Shown: positions 11,617 to 22,245 of the stretch, one piece after another | Numbering within the stretch: position 1 is the first letter of the stretch | Layout: each line of letters opens with the position of its first letter | Assembly (NCBI GenBank): GCA_947561585.1 | Contig: CANNZV010003173.1 | Span: 29,866-93,865, forward strand | Reading direction: 5' to 3' | Length of the DNA: 64,000 nt | Source: Caprella mutica | Lineage: Eukaryota > Arthropoda > Malacostraca > Amphipoda > Caprellidae | The notes under the pieces: generated by a model | What the model was told of the DNA's origin: nothing | The model's input: the letters and a program-made list of their open reading frames with translations, nothing else | Databases searched by the model: none | Program-made: the position numbers and the translations under genes

Positions 11617-13845
11617 TTTTAACAGAGCTATAATTTGAAGTGAAAATTAACACTAAATGATTCTCAAATTATTCACGAATCATTGTTTTCTAATTTCCTA
11701 TCATTTTAAAATCATACAAATTTAGTGTCGTGTACCATGCTAATTTTAAATTATCTACAAGCATTACAATTAATGAAATTTCTTTTTGGAAATTTGAAAT
11801 TAGTTGAACTATGAAATAAATCTTTACCCTTTTCTGACTACATATTTAACTTTCTATAAAGAGGTGGTTGTTAAATAAAAGGTTGGCTTTGAGAGTCTGC
11901 TAAATCATGTTCAGAATGGCAAGTCAATTTCAGTTGACATGTTTTTTCCCGAGTCAATTTAGTTCTTCAAAGGAACAAAATGGAAATACGCTGAAGGGTG
12001 AATTTCTCACAGAATGAAAGACTAGAGCAGCTCAAAAGGCTCATTGATGTAATAAAGGCTGCTTGAAAGCACAAAAACAGTCGCCTTATTTTATGTACTT
12101 TACTGTACTGATGGAAATATGAATACATTTAAGTCCTCCATCTTTTACCATGAAGCCATTTTCGTTCAGCAAACAGGATTTAATACTCAGTTTAAGAGAC
12201 TAAATATGATCACAAAAACTATATAATGTTAATGAAAAAGAGTTCAATAAACTAAACAATCTTCCAACTCATATTGGCAGCATCTTACATCCAGAAGAGT
12301 AGAAACACTGTAAAAAGAAGTGCAAAAAGTACAGAGCTATTTACTATGGTTTACAGTACAGAGTTCATAACTTTAGACTCATTTATTCTTTATGAGTTGC
12401 TGTATATCATGTCATTTTTTGTCCATATTGCCACGATAGTATCTTACTGCAGTAGAGCGTCAAGACTATTCTCTAGAAGGGAAACACTGTTTACATCTCT
12501 ACATTGTAAATTATTAGTAGTCTTAAATTTAAAGTAAAGAGACAATCATGCAGTTGTAAAAAATATTTAAATTATTTACGATTAGTTTTGGTCATTCGAA
12601 TTTGTTAATAGTTTGTACAGAAATAAATGAATTTAGTTAAGCCTTTAAAATATTTGATAATTATCGATTAAATAATATAAGCTCTCCATCTCAAAAAATG
12701 AAGTTAAATGTTCAACTATACGCGAATTAATAGGAAACTTAATAATTACTATTAAATGTATATGTAATATGTATGTGTATGAACTAAAATTGCCTAGAAA
12801 TAAAAAAATAAAGAGAGATAGAAGATATATTTTTGGAAGTATAAAGTTTTTTAATTATTTTTGTTCGTTGTTCAAAATATTTTACAATAAATTATTTATT
12901 GGTATTATATGTTGCACTAAAATTTTCTTAAAGACTTTACACGCATTTTTCAGGCTAACTTCTGCAAAAGACTTCTTAAAAAGTCAGTTTGAAATAATAT
13001 TACCCAAAAGGAAAATTATAACAGGCAAATCGACTATTATTGTCGAATATTAATTGTATTTTATCATGAAATGTAATAATTTCCGACATTACCGTTGGGG
13101 TATTTTGTCGGTTATATTCAACGATAGATTATGAATATTTAATGATAAATTATGATTCGACAACTCATTTATCGTCATGGAAGGAGAATCGAAGACCAAG
13201 ATCAGCGACTTCAAATTCCCGACTGTGTAATAAGAGACTGGCGATGTTTCTGACAGGGATTATTATCTAGCAACTGGTGAAAATGTGTCCATATGTTTTT
13301 ATCGGTAGGCATTGTAGTGCGACAGAGTGGAATGAATCTGGGGAATTCCGATAGTCAATCTACAGCAGAGTATCGATATTTCAACAAAGGACTCCTTCCA
13401 TTGGAAAGTCTTTGGAAAATATCAAAACTATTGACTATTTCAGCTTGCGACTGCAAGGCTCATCTGCATCAACATATCAGAAAATAACTTTTATTTGATA
13501 CTTTTGGAGATATTTTATAAGGAGAAGATGTAAATAAATTGTATATATCAATTTCAGTTTAAAACATTTTTTAAGGAATTCTATTTTTATAGTTACTACG
13601 TAAACTAAAAAAAATTCATATTATAAAATTTCGTTAGTTGATTATAAATTACACCGATTGTTACCTACTTATTTTGAGTTTAAAAAAAATCATCGATTAA
13701 AATTTTGTAACTTTAGAGAAGAAAGTAATATAAAACTGAAACTCCCCAAAATTGAAGTTTTTCGTATGATTTACAATTTGGAAGAGTTTGCACTAACTAA
13801 ATGCAAAATTTTAGTATATCTAGAATGGGAACTTCAATTAATTTT
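11617..13845. other. AT-rich non-coding stretch
   Basis: Several frames of 60-95 codons occur (12,274; 12,769; 13,293; 13,658), but none shows a domain, composition or splice context supporting a gene. A short coding-like start (ATG at 13,177, 17 codons) is also too little to call. Confidence 0.45.
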
Positions 13846-13849
13846 GACC

Positions 13850-13985
13850 TCTTCATGACCTTGACCCTTGACTCGTTTGGGATCTTTGACCTTGATTCCT
13901 GGACATTGGTCAATCGTCTCACCAAATTTCAGGCAATTTGATTAAATACTTTTTGAGTATTAAGCCTATATTGTTACTTACGGCA
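13850..13985. repeat. single copy of the TGACC / CAATTTGGTTGAATA dispersed repeat
   Basis: Carries GACCTTGA phrases, a CCTGGACATTGG segment, then CCAAATTTCAGGCAATTTG and TACTTTTTGAGTATTAAG. The same order of phrases makes up each unit of the tandem array at 41.6-42.1 kb. It is therefore an isolated copy of that family. Confidence 0.6.
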
Positions 13986-15777
13986 ACTCTTCACCTCCTC
14001 CCCCAATCACAGACAAGCTAGTGAATGAGTTGCCATACACCACTTTATTCTACAAAACAGATTCTTTTCATTCAAATTGAATAGTAATAACATATTATGT
14101 AACTCTAGTCTACGTTACTCACTCAAATACTTTCATTACCCTACCGCAAGTTTCTTAGGATGATTATGAAAGATACAAAATACTTTAGATGTAAGAAGTA
14201 ATTATAATTATTACAAAGTGGCTTTATTTCAATAACATAATGACTTTTAATATTGCAGGAAAGTAAATAGCGTAACCAACTAATAGAAATTATAAAAAAT
14301 TACAGTTACTTCGATCGTTACCATATTAAATATTAACATTATACCCTGTTTAGGATAATTTACCCACAGCTTAAGAAGCATTGTTCTAAGAGCTAGATAG
14401 ACCCTTTACTCATTCATATCTCATTCATTAGAGTTCATTTAATTTAGTTATTCTGTGTGTAATCAGAATATTATTTCATTATTACTATATGCTGATATTT
14501 CAATGGAAAATAGCATAGATAATTCGCAGTCATGACTTTGTATTCACTAGATAATATAATTAGAATAAACAAAGGTAATGTAATTAAAGTAATTATATTT
14601 TATACTATTTATTCGACTTTGGAATGATAAAAAACGAAATTAAAAAACAAAAACAAAAAAAATACAAGAATATAATTATGAAACAGAGTTTGTGCCCTTT
14701 TTTGTCATCTTATATTTTTCATTGTATATTTTTACAATTCATCACAATTATTCTTTTTACAGGCATTAAAACAGTCTCAATAAATGTTTAAATTATTAAT
14801 TTGTGTAAATATTATTATGTACAATAGGTTTTCAAAAGACTGAATGGCTTGTTCCAATACTACATAACCTTTCACAGTCATAAGGCTTTAGATTTAGAAA
14901 CCTAGTCAGTAGTTGTTAAGTCGTCATATCGCTAGTGAGGATGAGCATTTTTATAGATGAAAAGTACAAAAATGGACAATAATGACTACAGGACCTGCTA
15001 TAGTTTCCTCAAGATTCCGCTAATACATCTCCTGTATATATTCGCCTAATTTAAACATCATAAGAGCAGTTGACATGTTCTTTACTTCAGTCATTGGAAT
15101 ACTTTAGCTTAAATTTATTCCTTGCAATAATCCTGTCCAGAGGATTTTTTTTAATTTGGTCATTTTGCTTTAATTATAATTAGTTTTTGACGAATATTTA
15201 AATTTCACTACTAAGTTATTATAATAATATGTGTTCAAGAATCATTCTTGTATTTTGTTGCTCATTATAACAATAATAATTGATATACAATAATGAAATT
15301 AACATTATATGTATTTCTATGACCTTATAATTAAATGGATTAAAATTTTCGAAACATTAAACATCGTGGAGTGCTTTAATAACTCTTTGTATCAATTCAT
15401 TGTTGAATTAAACATCTTTACTAGTTTCTAAGAAGTATTTATATAATATATATAACGGAATATATATAAAACTTACCTCAATGAAATAGCAGAAATGCTC
15501 GATTCTATAATACTATTACTGCAATAATATACTGTTATATTTTCTAATAAACTCCAGTTATTTCTTGGTGAAATATTTTCTGTTCAATTCAAGTATCCGT
15601 ATCACTAATTTATAAAATAGTTCGTTAGTTAAATAGCAAAGTTATAGCAAGTTTAACGTCAGTTTTTGCAGCTCTGTAGCAAATAGTCTCAGTTTGCCTG
15701 GTCTCTTTGGAAGACAAGTGAAGACACCACAAAACCTCCTCCTGCAACGATTCTAACCACACTGACTGGAAACACTT
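13986..15777. other. AT-rich non-coding stretch
   Basis: Unique AT-rich DNA with no recognised feature. Confidence 0.5.
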
Positions 15778-15922
15778 TGTGAAGTGAAGGACATAGCTGT
15801 GAAGTGAAGGACATAGCTGTGAAGTGAAGAATATAGAAGTGAAGACCATAGCTGTGAAGTGAAGAACATATCAGTGAAGTGAGGGACATAACAGTGAAGT
15901 GAAGTACATAGCAGTGAAGAGA
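15778..15922 (+). repeat. 20-bp minisatellite, about 7 copies
   Basis: Units approximate GAAGTGAAGGACATAGCTGT. The first two are identical and the rest diverge (AATATAGAA, AACATATCA, GTACATAGCA) with some length change. Minus-strand frames through it read as repetitive peptides and are not believed to be genes. Confidence 0.85.
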
Positions 15923-16571
15923 TTGATTTTAGTAAATTATTTACTTTATGCAGTATTACTGTAAAATTTATTAAGAAGGAACGAATATATTTTTGTTCAA
16001 AAAGACGATCTCTCCAAGTATAATGCAATTTCCTTTTTAATTCTATTACTTTGATCCTTTAATAAATAAATTGATTGTGTGTTACTCCTTTGCCCCAACG
16101 TAGTCATAGTTTAGAAATAGCTATTTTTCAGAAGAGGCATTTCGAAACACTCTCAGTATTGTCAACATATTGGAAAAATTTTTGAAAAATTTATCAGGAA
16201 TCTACAGATAAGTTTACAGAAATAAAAATAATTACATTTCTACTAAATCAAATACCATTTCTCTGATATTTTATATTAATTATTCTCTCTAGCGGTCAAT
16301 TTTTAAGCTACAATTATGAAACTTTTACAAAAAAAATCAGCTCTTGGAGAACAATATGTCTATATGGATAACTAGAAAATAATTTTTGAGTTATGACGAC
16401 GTTTTCGCAAATGAGTTATAAATGAGAAATATATTTTATTTTATAGATTCTTTATTTTGTAAAATAATTGTATCTTTATTATGAGGAGTATTGTACGTAG
16501 ACTGTCAAAAATATACAACTCAATCTGATGCACCCAGGTGTTTGGAGTTTACACTGTAAAGCTTTGTCACC

Positions 16572-16731
16572 AAAGCGAGACACTAAAGTGCAACAAACTT
16601 CATAGTGTGATGCAGTATGTGGTACAAGAGATGGAAAGTGTTTAAGTGGAATACACTGCTGTGTCTTATTTATAAGTCTATTGGAATTACGTAATATCAT
16701 AGTTTTAATGAAGATTTTAGTGTCTCGCTTT
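16572..16731. repeat. 16-bp inverted repeat pair, 128 bp apart
   Basis: AAAGCGAGACACTAAA at 16,572-16,587 is repeated exactly in reverse complement at 16,716-16,731. Flanks match less well. It could be the ends of a small TIR element or a chance survivor. No target duplication was identified. Confidence 0.5.
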
Positions 16732-16796
16732 GAAAATAAAGCATATAGAGTAAACACGAAATACCTGGTACATCAAATTTTAAGAGTTTATATTTT

Positions 16797-17288
16797 CCGT
16801 GCAATTTGCCGATTTTGCCCAATCTGAAGAAAGCGCTGCGCTTTTTTAGGATCTTGAAAATTTGCGACAATCTCGAGATTGTGCACGTGTAAGTTGCACG
16901 TTTTATCAAATTGCTTATTCTAATCAATAGCATGTAATTTTATGGAAAACTTTTCTTAATTTTATATTTATATTATTTCTTAATTTAATGAGGTTAATTC
17001 TAAACGTTTGGTAGAATGTTTGATATCTCAGTAAAATTGAAATAATAGTTTCTTCAAGTTTTCTTTAAGTAATTATGTATAGTTATTAAGTATATGTAGC
17101 TTTAACTATCATATTTAGATGAAATGGACCAATTAAATGCATGAATAATTAATTATCTACTCCCATCACAGTTGGTCTGCGTCATACCCTTTACCTGCCT
17201 TGCACACTCTCGATATTGATATGTAATTTCAATGATACTAAAAACGCTCAGCGCATTCTCGAGATTGTGTAAATCAGCAAATGGTGCA
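16797..17288. repeat. diverged inverted repeat pair with GCGC / CTCGAGATTGTG motifs
   Basis: The complement of 16,797-16,850 (CTAAAAAAGCGCAGCGC then AAATCGGCAAATTG) resembles 17,236-17,288 (CTAAAAACGCTCAGCGC then AAATCAGCAAATGG). TCTCGAGATTGTG also occurs at 16,871 and 17,257. These are probably the ends of an old non-autonomous element of about 490 bp. Confidence 0.4.
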
Positions 17289-17299
17289 GAACGTATAGA

Positions 17300-18500
17300 C
17301 TGTGGACTGTGTAATAATATTATTTATTTATGTACTTCTTTATCCCTTAAAAATTTGGTTGGTAGACGAGATATTTTTCACCTCATTAGAAAAATGATAT
17401 CTCTGAATTTCCTATAAAATTGATGCAATTCCACTAAGACAGGTTCTGGGGGAACCTACTTAAGAGTTAATAAACATTACATCTCAGTGATTATGAATTA
17501 TTATGCAACTTTTTGTTTGAAATGACTGAATGAGGAACAATTTCTAATTTAAAAAAAAATCCAAAATTTAATTTCATTATAGCTGATGGATTTTTTTTAT
17601 TTAGATATTTTAAAGCAAGGTATGTATAATAATAGATGATTAGTGTTTCTAGTTTGTTAACTGTGACCTTTTATCTTGAATATACTTTATCATTATTACT
17701 AATTGAACTGATTGAAAATATGTAAAATACTTTACATCCTGCTGTACCTTTTATTTCTTTATTCATTCATTTACGATCGGAGAAACGTAGATAATTTTGA
17801 ATGATTATTCCTCTATTTCTTTTAATAAATAAAAGCTGTAATTATGAATTAAAATCAGTTAAAAATTTACCGTGTAAATTTGAATTTACAAAAGATACTT
17901 TACTCGTCTTTATGCATTTTAAACCATAATCATTCTACATTAAATCAAATCTTGGTTTTTAATAGACAGATATCGTCAAAAAAAACCTCCCAAATGTACA
18001 GTAATAATATGAATAAATTTATATTATTTGTGATATACTTATGTATTTTGCTACGCACGTGGTAAAAAGACGAATAAAACGATATAATAAAATAATCCCA
18101 TCCTAAGTCTACGGATAATACTCTCAATATTATACTTACAATATATTATTATTAAATATTTATCCAGAACAATTGATGTAAATATTTTATCATCTCTATT
18201 ATACTTTCATTAACAATTTCAATTTAAGCTACTCTATTAGCCACATATTAAATAAATAATATAAATGTGAATGATTATGAATTATGAATTAATACTCTGG
18301 AGATTAGCAGTTTATTAATTTTATAAATATTTCATTCGACTATTCAATATCAGGCACCAATAATTCCAATGGAATCTCATGAATAGTTAATACCACTCTA
18401 CATTAGTATTATCACAGTACATAACTCTATTTATTAAGTCTGCAGAGTCTAAGGACTTAAATCCCATCACTTCATTCATATAAAGTAAATTTAGAAAGTT
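17300..18500. other. AT-rich non-coding stretch
   Basis: No gene or element recognised. Two overlapping 60-codon frames on opposite strands near 17,880-18,127 are taken as chance. Confidence 0.5.
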
Positions 18501-18511
18501 AGTGGGACTTG

Positions 18512-18675
18512 ATGCCGCCTCTCACGCGGCATTTTACGGCAGAACTTTGGCAGTGGGGATTAAGGGGGGGGGGGAGGGAAATGAAGAGAGGGAAAATGCT
18601 GAGAAGAGGGAGAGGAAGGGGGAAAATATGATGAGAAGAGGTAAATGAAGAGGGGAAAAATGCTGAGAAGAAGAG
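18512..18675. repeat. GC hairpin followed by purine-rich degenerate repeat
   Basis: ATGCCGC and its complement GCGGCAT (18,512-18,532) form a 7-bp stem with a 7-nt loop. A G-run and degenerate units such as GAAGAGAGGGAAAATGCTGA (18,552-18,675) follow. The purine-rich units resemble the GGGGGAAGTGAAGAGAGGG segment in the arm of the foldback element at 56.5 kb. A fragment of that family is possible. Confidence 0.45.
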
Positions 18676-18775
18676 TAGTATTTAACACACTATATTATTA
18701 TTCATTAAAGCACAGTAGTAGGTAGGGGTTATACGTTCATATGCTGCCCTAGTAGGGTTGAATTAACATTAATTT

Positions 18776-18850
18776 TTTCTAATGACGAACTGCTGATCTT
18801 CAGACAAATACAAAATATTTGGGCCGTGCCACATGGCCTATTCAACTATA
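18776..18850 (+). mobile_element. right-end fragment of the TATAGTTAAGTAGG TIR element
   Basis: This segment ends ACATGGCCTATTCAACTATA. It aligns with the right end of the element at 20,044-20,063 (ACATGGCCTACTTAACTATA), including the upstream part (ACAAA-TTTTGGCCG block). It is therefore a second, truncated copy upstream of the full one. Confidence 0.5.
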
Positions 18851-19005
18851 ACTACTCAACTATAACTATTCAACATAACTACTCAACTATAACTACTCAA
18901 CTATAACTACTCAACTATAACTACTCAACTATAACTACTCAACTATAACTACTCAACTATAACTACTCAACTATAACTACTCAACTATAACTATTCAACT
19001 ATAAC
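18843..19005 (+). repeat. 14-bp array, about 12 copies, grown from an element terminus
   Basis: Units are AACTATAACTACTC with a few ATTC variants. The array starts inside the terminal sequence TTCAACTATA of one element copy. It stops exactly where the inverted terminus TATAGTTAAGTAGG of the next copy begins. The unit looks like an amplified piece of that terminus. Confidence 0.85.
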
Positions 19006-20063
19006 TATAGTTAAGTAGGCATGTGTCCCATTGAAATGAACCAAATAAGAATCAAACTGAATCCGGATTTCATTTCTAATATACATTCATTATTCTTTTA
19101 ATGTTCGATTTACATTATAATTCTGCTGGTGTTCTTATAATAAAAGTATTCTTTGTACTGAATAAACTAATATGGAATATGAGATTATAAAAGTAAATAG
19201 TTTAATCCGTCATTAATCCTCCTAACGATTTTTTCACTCGATTCATAATATATTTCCTTAAAAATTATATTCAATTATAAATACAAGTCCAATCAATATT
19301 TTTATTTATAAAATCAGCTTATCTCATTCCACAGTTATTTAATTACGAGGCTAACATAATTTCAATGGAAATAACTTAACAAGATATATTTTCAGATTTC
19401 GATGAATTTTTCATAATTGATCGAACTAGATTGGCAGCATATCTTCACTAACTTCAAAGATTTGTTGTCAAAATGATAGTAGTTTTATATGTTTTCGATG
19501 AGCTCAAAATCTTAAACAGAGAGGTGGAATATTAAGAAGGTTTTGGTTTACCGGAAGTTTTTAACAGGCTCTCAAAGCTAATGGAAATATTCGTCAAAAG
19601 TCAGTGCTCTCGTAGTGCTAAAATCGGTTAATTCTATCAAATTAACTAGAATTAAAAAATTATTTATATACAGATGTGGCCAATGAGTTTGGCAAATCCG
19701 AATATTTTGATTTTTTTTTCGTTATGTAGCTTCTAATTGTTGGTAGTTTGTGATTGGTGACATTTGAAATGAAAATTGAGGATAAATAATAGCAATTATT
19801 GCCGCAAACAATGTTTAGTAACTCGTTATTAACACATAACATCCGATGACTAATATTTTCAGTGTTGTCCACGCTTCTTCAATATATCTTTGTTGTGCTT
19901 AGCCATGGTGTGAAGCACAGATTCTGTGAATAGACTTACACTCTTTTTCAATCAACTCACAAAGTTGCCCTAAAGTGGTGGATTTCACTTTAGTTTCTCA
20001 GTTTTTTGACAATCGAAAACAAATTTTGGCCGGATTGGGTTAGACATGGCCTACTTAACTATA
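19006..20063. mobile_element. non-autonomous TIR element, about 1.06 kb
   Basis: The left end TATAGTTAAGTAGGCATGT (19,006-19,024) matches the reverse complement of the right end, TATAGTTAAGTAGGCCATGT (20,044-20,063), with one indel. The interior has no transposase that I can recognise. A minus-strand frame at 19,660-19,872 (70 codons) and a short ATG start near 19,905 (minus) show no known motif. The superfamily is undetermined and a TA target is possible. Confidence 0.5.
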
Positions 20064-20396
20064 CGGCCCTACAGTCTGCGGCTCATGAAAAAAGTCAGGA
20101 GGGTAACTCCTACTCTGTACTTTTTATATGATGAAAATTACCATTCAATTAATTTAGTGTACTAAATAATTATGACTCTTACGTTCATATTCTGTATACG
20201 GCGTTCGATGGATTTATATAAAAGGCGGCAAATTATTGTCATATCTTATTATTTTTATGTGTACCAAGTTTTGTACATATTGATTGTATCATATATTAAT
20301 TTGAAGATTTAGACGAAATGGAAAATATGGCTTATAAATGGTGAAATAACATATGAAACAAATTGATGATATGAAATACGGCGAAATGGAAAATAT

Positions 20397-20525
20397 GGCG
20401 ACGAACTGTGCGCAACGAATTGGTCGCGACGAATTGTCCACAACGAATTGTCCACGACGAATTGTCTGCGACGAACTGTCCACGACGAATGGTCATCGAC
20501 TAATTGTTCGCGACGAATTGTCTTA
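20397..20525. repeat. degenerate 15-bp repeat patch, about 9 units (GACAATTCGTCG type)
   Basis: Reading the minus strand, units approximate GGACAATTCGTCGTG at 14-15 bp spacing, with GTTC, CTGT and ATGG variants. The 18-base phrase CGAAATGGAAAATATGGC is directly repeated just upstream (about 20,314 and 20,382). The units resemble those forming inverted arms at 23.4/25.8 kb and 54.4/55.1 kb. No inverted partner of this patch was seen in the window. Confidence 0.6.
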
Positions 20526-20582
20526 GCACCGTTCAGTCTTGCTATTTCCTGCAAAAAGCGAAACGATCCCTAATGCTCTTCC

Positions 20583-20682
20583 ATGTTAAAAGAGGTTTAT
20601 TTGATGCCCTCCTTGACACCATGCAGTCCTTCATCGAAAAAACAACGTCGAACTGTTCGAACTGAAGAATTAACTCCTTCTA
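20583..20682 (+). CDS. candidate C-terminal coding exon interrupted by mariner insertion (speculative)
   Basis: From the ATG at 20,583 a frame reads MLKEVYLMPSLTP, then a Ser/Lys/Arg-rich stretch (SSKKQRRTVRTEELTPST). It reaches the TA where the mariner at 20,683 inserted. If the element is mentally removed and one TA kept, the next codon is TGA, so the frame would end right at the insertion site. The composition is more protein-like than the surroundings. An acceptor-like pyrimidine stretch plus AG lies near 20,590-20,594, so the ATG need not be the true start. No homologue is recognised. It could be a chance frame of about 34 codons. Confidence 0.2.
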
Positions 20683-21691
20683 CCGTATGACACTGAAAAA
20701 GTGGGCGAAAAATATGTCGCTATAACTCCAAAAATAATAAACATATCAACTTAAAACAAAAACTGTTAAAAGAGCATAATACCAAATCTTATTTCATGTA
20801 TCAAAACATTTTCTTAGAAAATGGATTAATTGAAAAAATCTGAAACTGACTCCTTACAAAATGCAGTCGTCACAAACACTCACACATGATGACAATGTCC
20901 GAAGACTGCACTTTTGTCAACGAATTAATCAGGCAACAGAGCAAGGAATACTAAATTTCAACACTATAGTGCTCAGTGACGAGTCCCATATTTATCCTAA
21001 TAGTTTTGTGAACAAGCAAAAATATCGTTAGCTACTGGAGTTCTGAAAGACCAGTGCCAGCAATTCAGAAACCGCTACACTCCCGAAAGGTTCCCTTTTG
21101 ATGTTGCGTGAGTGCGAATAGAATCTATGGCCCATACTTTTTTGAAGATGCAAACTCAGGGAAGGCCCGCATAGCAACAAGTGAAGCCTACATTGAAATG
21201 TTAAGCAATGTTATGAATGTCGACATTAGCCCCGATGTTTGGTTTCAGCAAGATGACGCGACCTCACATACTTCTTTGCCTGCATTGGAGTGGTTGAAAA
21301 CTCGCTACGGAGACAAAATTATCTCACGCCGTACTGAGTTTCCATGGCCAGCCAGAACACCTGACCTTTCGCCTTTGGACTATTTTCTTTGGGGATTTGT
21401 TAAGCAAAAGGTCTTCAAACCCAATCCAAGGTCCATTCCTGCATTAAAACAACTCATTCAAGAAGTAATCGCATCAATCAATCAAGAGACTTTAGCGAAA
21501 GTTATCAATAATTTTAAGAAGTGAATAGATCTTTGTATTGAACAACAAGGTGGACATTTTGAACATTTGTTAAAAACTAAATGAAACTTCATGATTTGCC
21601 TTTTAATTTGGTCTTTGTTTCAATTTCTTACGTTGATTAGTTTTTGAGTTAAAGGGATTTTATTTTCGCCCACTTTTTTTGTGTCATACGG
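20683..21691 (+). mobile_element. mariner-type element, DD41D, internally deleted (1,009 bp)
   Basis: The TIRs start CCGTATGACAC and share AAAAGTGGGCGAAAA in both ends (left 20,683, right ending 21,691). TA duplications sit at 20,681-20,682 and 21,692-21,693. The element is shorter than the roughly 1.3 kb usual for the group. Only about 150 bp separate the left TIR from the first recognisable transposase sequence, so the helix-turn-helix region has been lost. It is non-autonomous, but the intact ends could still be moved in trans. Confidence 0.85.
20841..21524 (+). pseudogene. decayed DD41D mariner transposase
   Basis: Transposase of the Tc1/mariner DDE/D type, which would cut and paste the element at TA. 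The catalytic core is visible: first Asp in VLSDES (codon 20,978-20,980), second in FQQDDATSH (21,252-21,254), third in SPLDYF (21,378-21,380). There are 41 residues between the last two, hence DD41D. The upstream block (HDDNVRRLHFCQRINQ) and the middle (VNKQKYR, then ERPVPAIQKPLH) are also typical. Breaks: the DNA-binding N-terminus is missing. The first Asp lies in a different frame from the rest, with a stop right after VNKQKYR. A TGA at 21,099-21,101 interrupts the second part. The open tail runs 21,108-21,524. It cannot make active protein. Confidence 0.85.
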
Positions 21692-21977
21692 TACCTGACC
21701 CTAAAGATTTTTTTTATCTTTTAGACTTCAGAAATTTGATTTCAGTTTTTGAGAAAATATTGGCTTTCACCAAATATCATTATTCTTTTTTTAACATACT
21801 GTATTTTTTTTTGCTTTTTTTTTGTTGATAATTTGCATTATAAATATGAAAAGTAGGTAAATTCAAATAATTTATATATCATTTCATTTACAAATTCAGT
21901 CATATAATCTCAAAATTCCAATACTTTTTTATGAATCTTGTCTACAAAATGAGTTATAAACGAGTCAAATTCTTTCT

Positions 21978-22045
21978 ATCAAACTCCAGTTCTTCTCAAT
22001 TTGACTCCAGTTCCCCTCCATTCGACTCCAGTTCCCCTCCGTTCC
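21978..22045 (+). repeat. 20-bp repeat, 3 units
   Basis: Three imperfect units close to TTCGACTCCAGTTCCCCTCC. The first is the most diverged (TCAAACTCCAGTTCTTCTCA). Pyrimidine-rich. It lies just upstream of the candidate exon at 22,115, so it could also contribute to a polypyrimidine-rich intron. Confidence 0.7.
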
Positions 22046-22114
22046 TCACCATGGAGTAATGCCTAAGATTGATAGCTTCATCTGAGTCAATGATAAGCAG
22101 TTTGTTTCTCTCAG

Positions 22115-22222
22115 GAAAGCCTCGCGAAACCTGAGGAGTCTCTGTTACACCCAGAGATAGAGAGACTCACTCCTACGGCAAGAAATGGAGCCATTGAAGC
22201 TCTTGCAAACAGACGCTACTGA
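22115..22222 (+). CDS. candidate host terminal coding exon, 35 codons
   Basis: A patch of balanced base composition stands out from AT-rich surroundings. It is preceded by a good splice acceptor, TTTGTTTCTCTCAG ending at 22,114. Immediately after, a frame reads ESLAKPEESLLHPEIERL and then TPTARNGAIEALANRRY, followed by tandem TGA stops at 22,220-22,225. In the intron side the same frame has TGA and TAA, as expected if the exon starts at the AG. The composition (Ala, Glu, Arg-rich, helical) is protein-like. No family is recognised and no upstream exon was located. A GAG|GTACTC donor-like site at about 22,245 allows an alternative in which this is an untranslated or internal exon. It is too short to exclude chance. 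Confidence 0.3.
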   Translation, partial: ESLAKPEESLLHPEIERLTPTARNGAIEALANRRY

Positions 22223-22245
22223 TGAGAACAATATTGCAAAACTGA

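Noticed and set aside
12274..13858. Four frames of 64-94 codons
   Set aside because: AT-driven amino-acid composition, no motif, no splice context. Density of such frames is as expected by chance.
18512..18532. GC hairpin as a transcription terminator
   Set aside because: Bacterial-type terminators do not apply here. The hairpin sits beside a repeat and no gene ends nearby.
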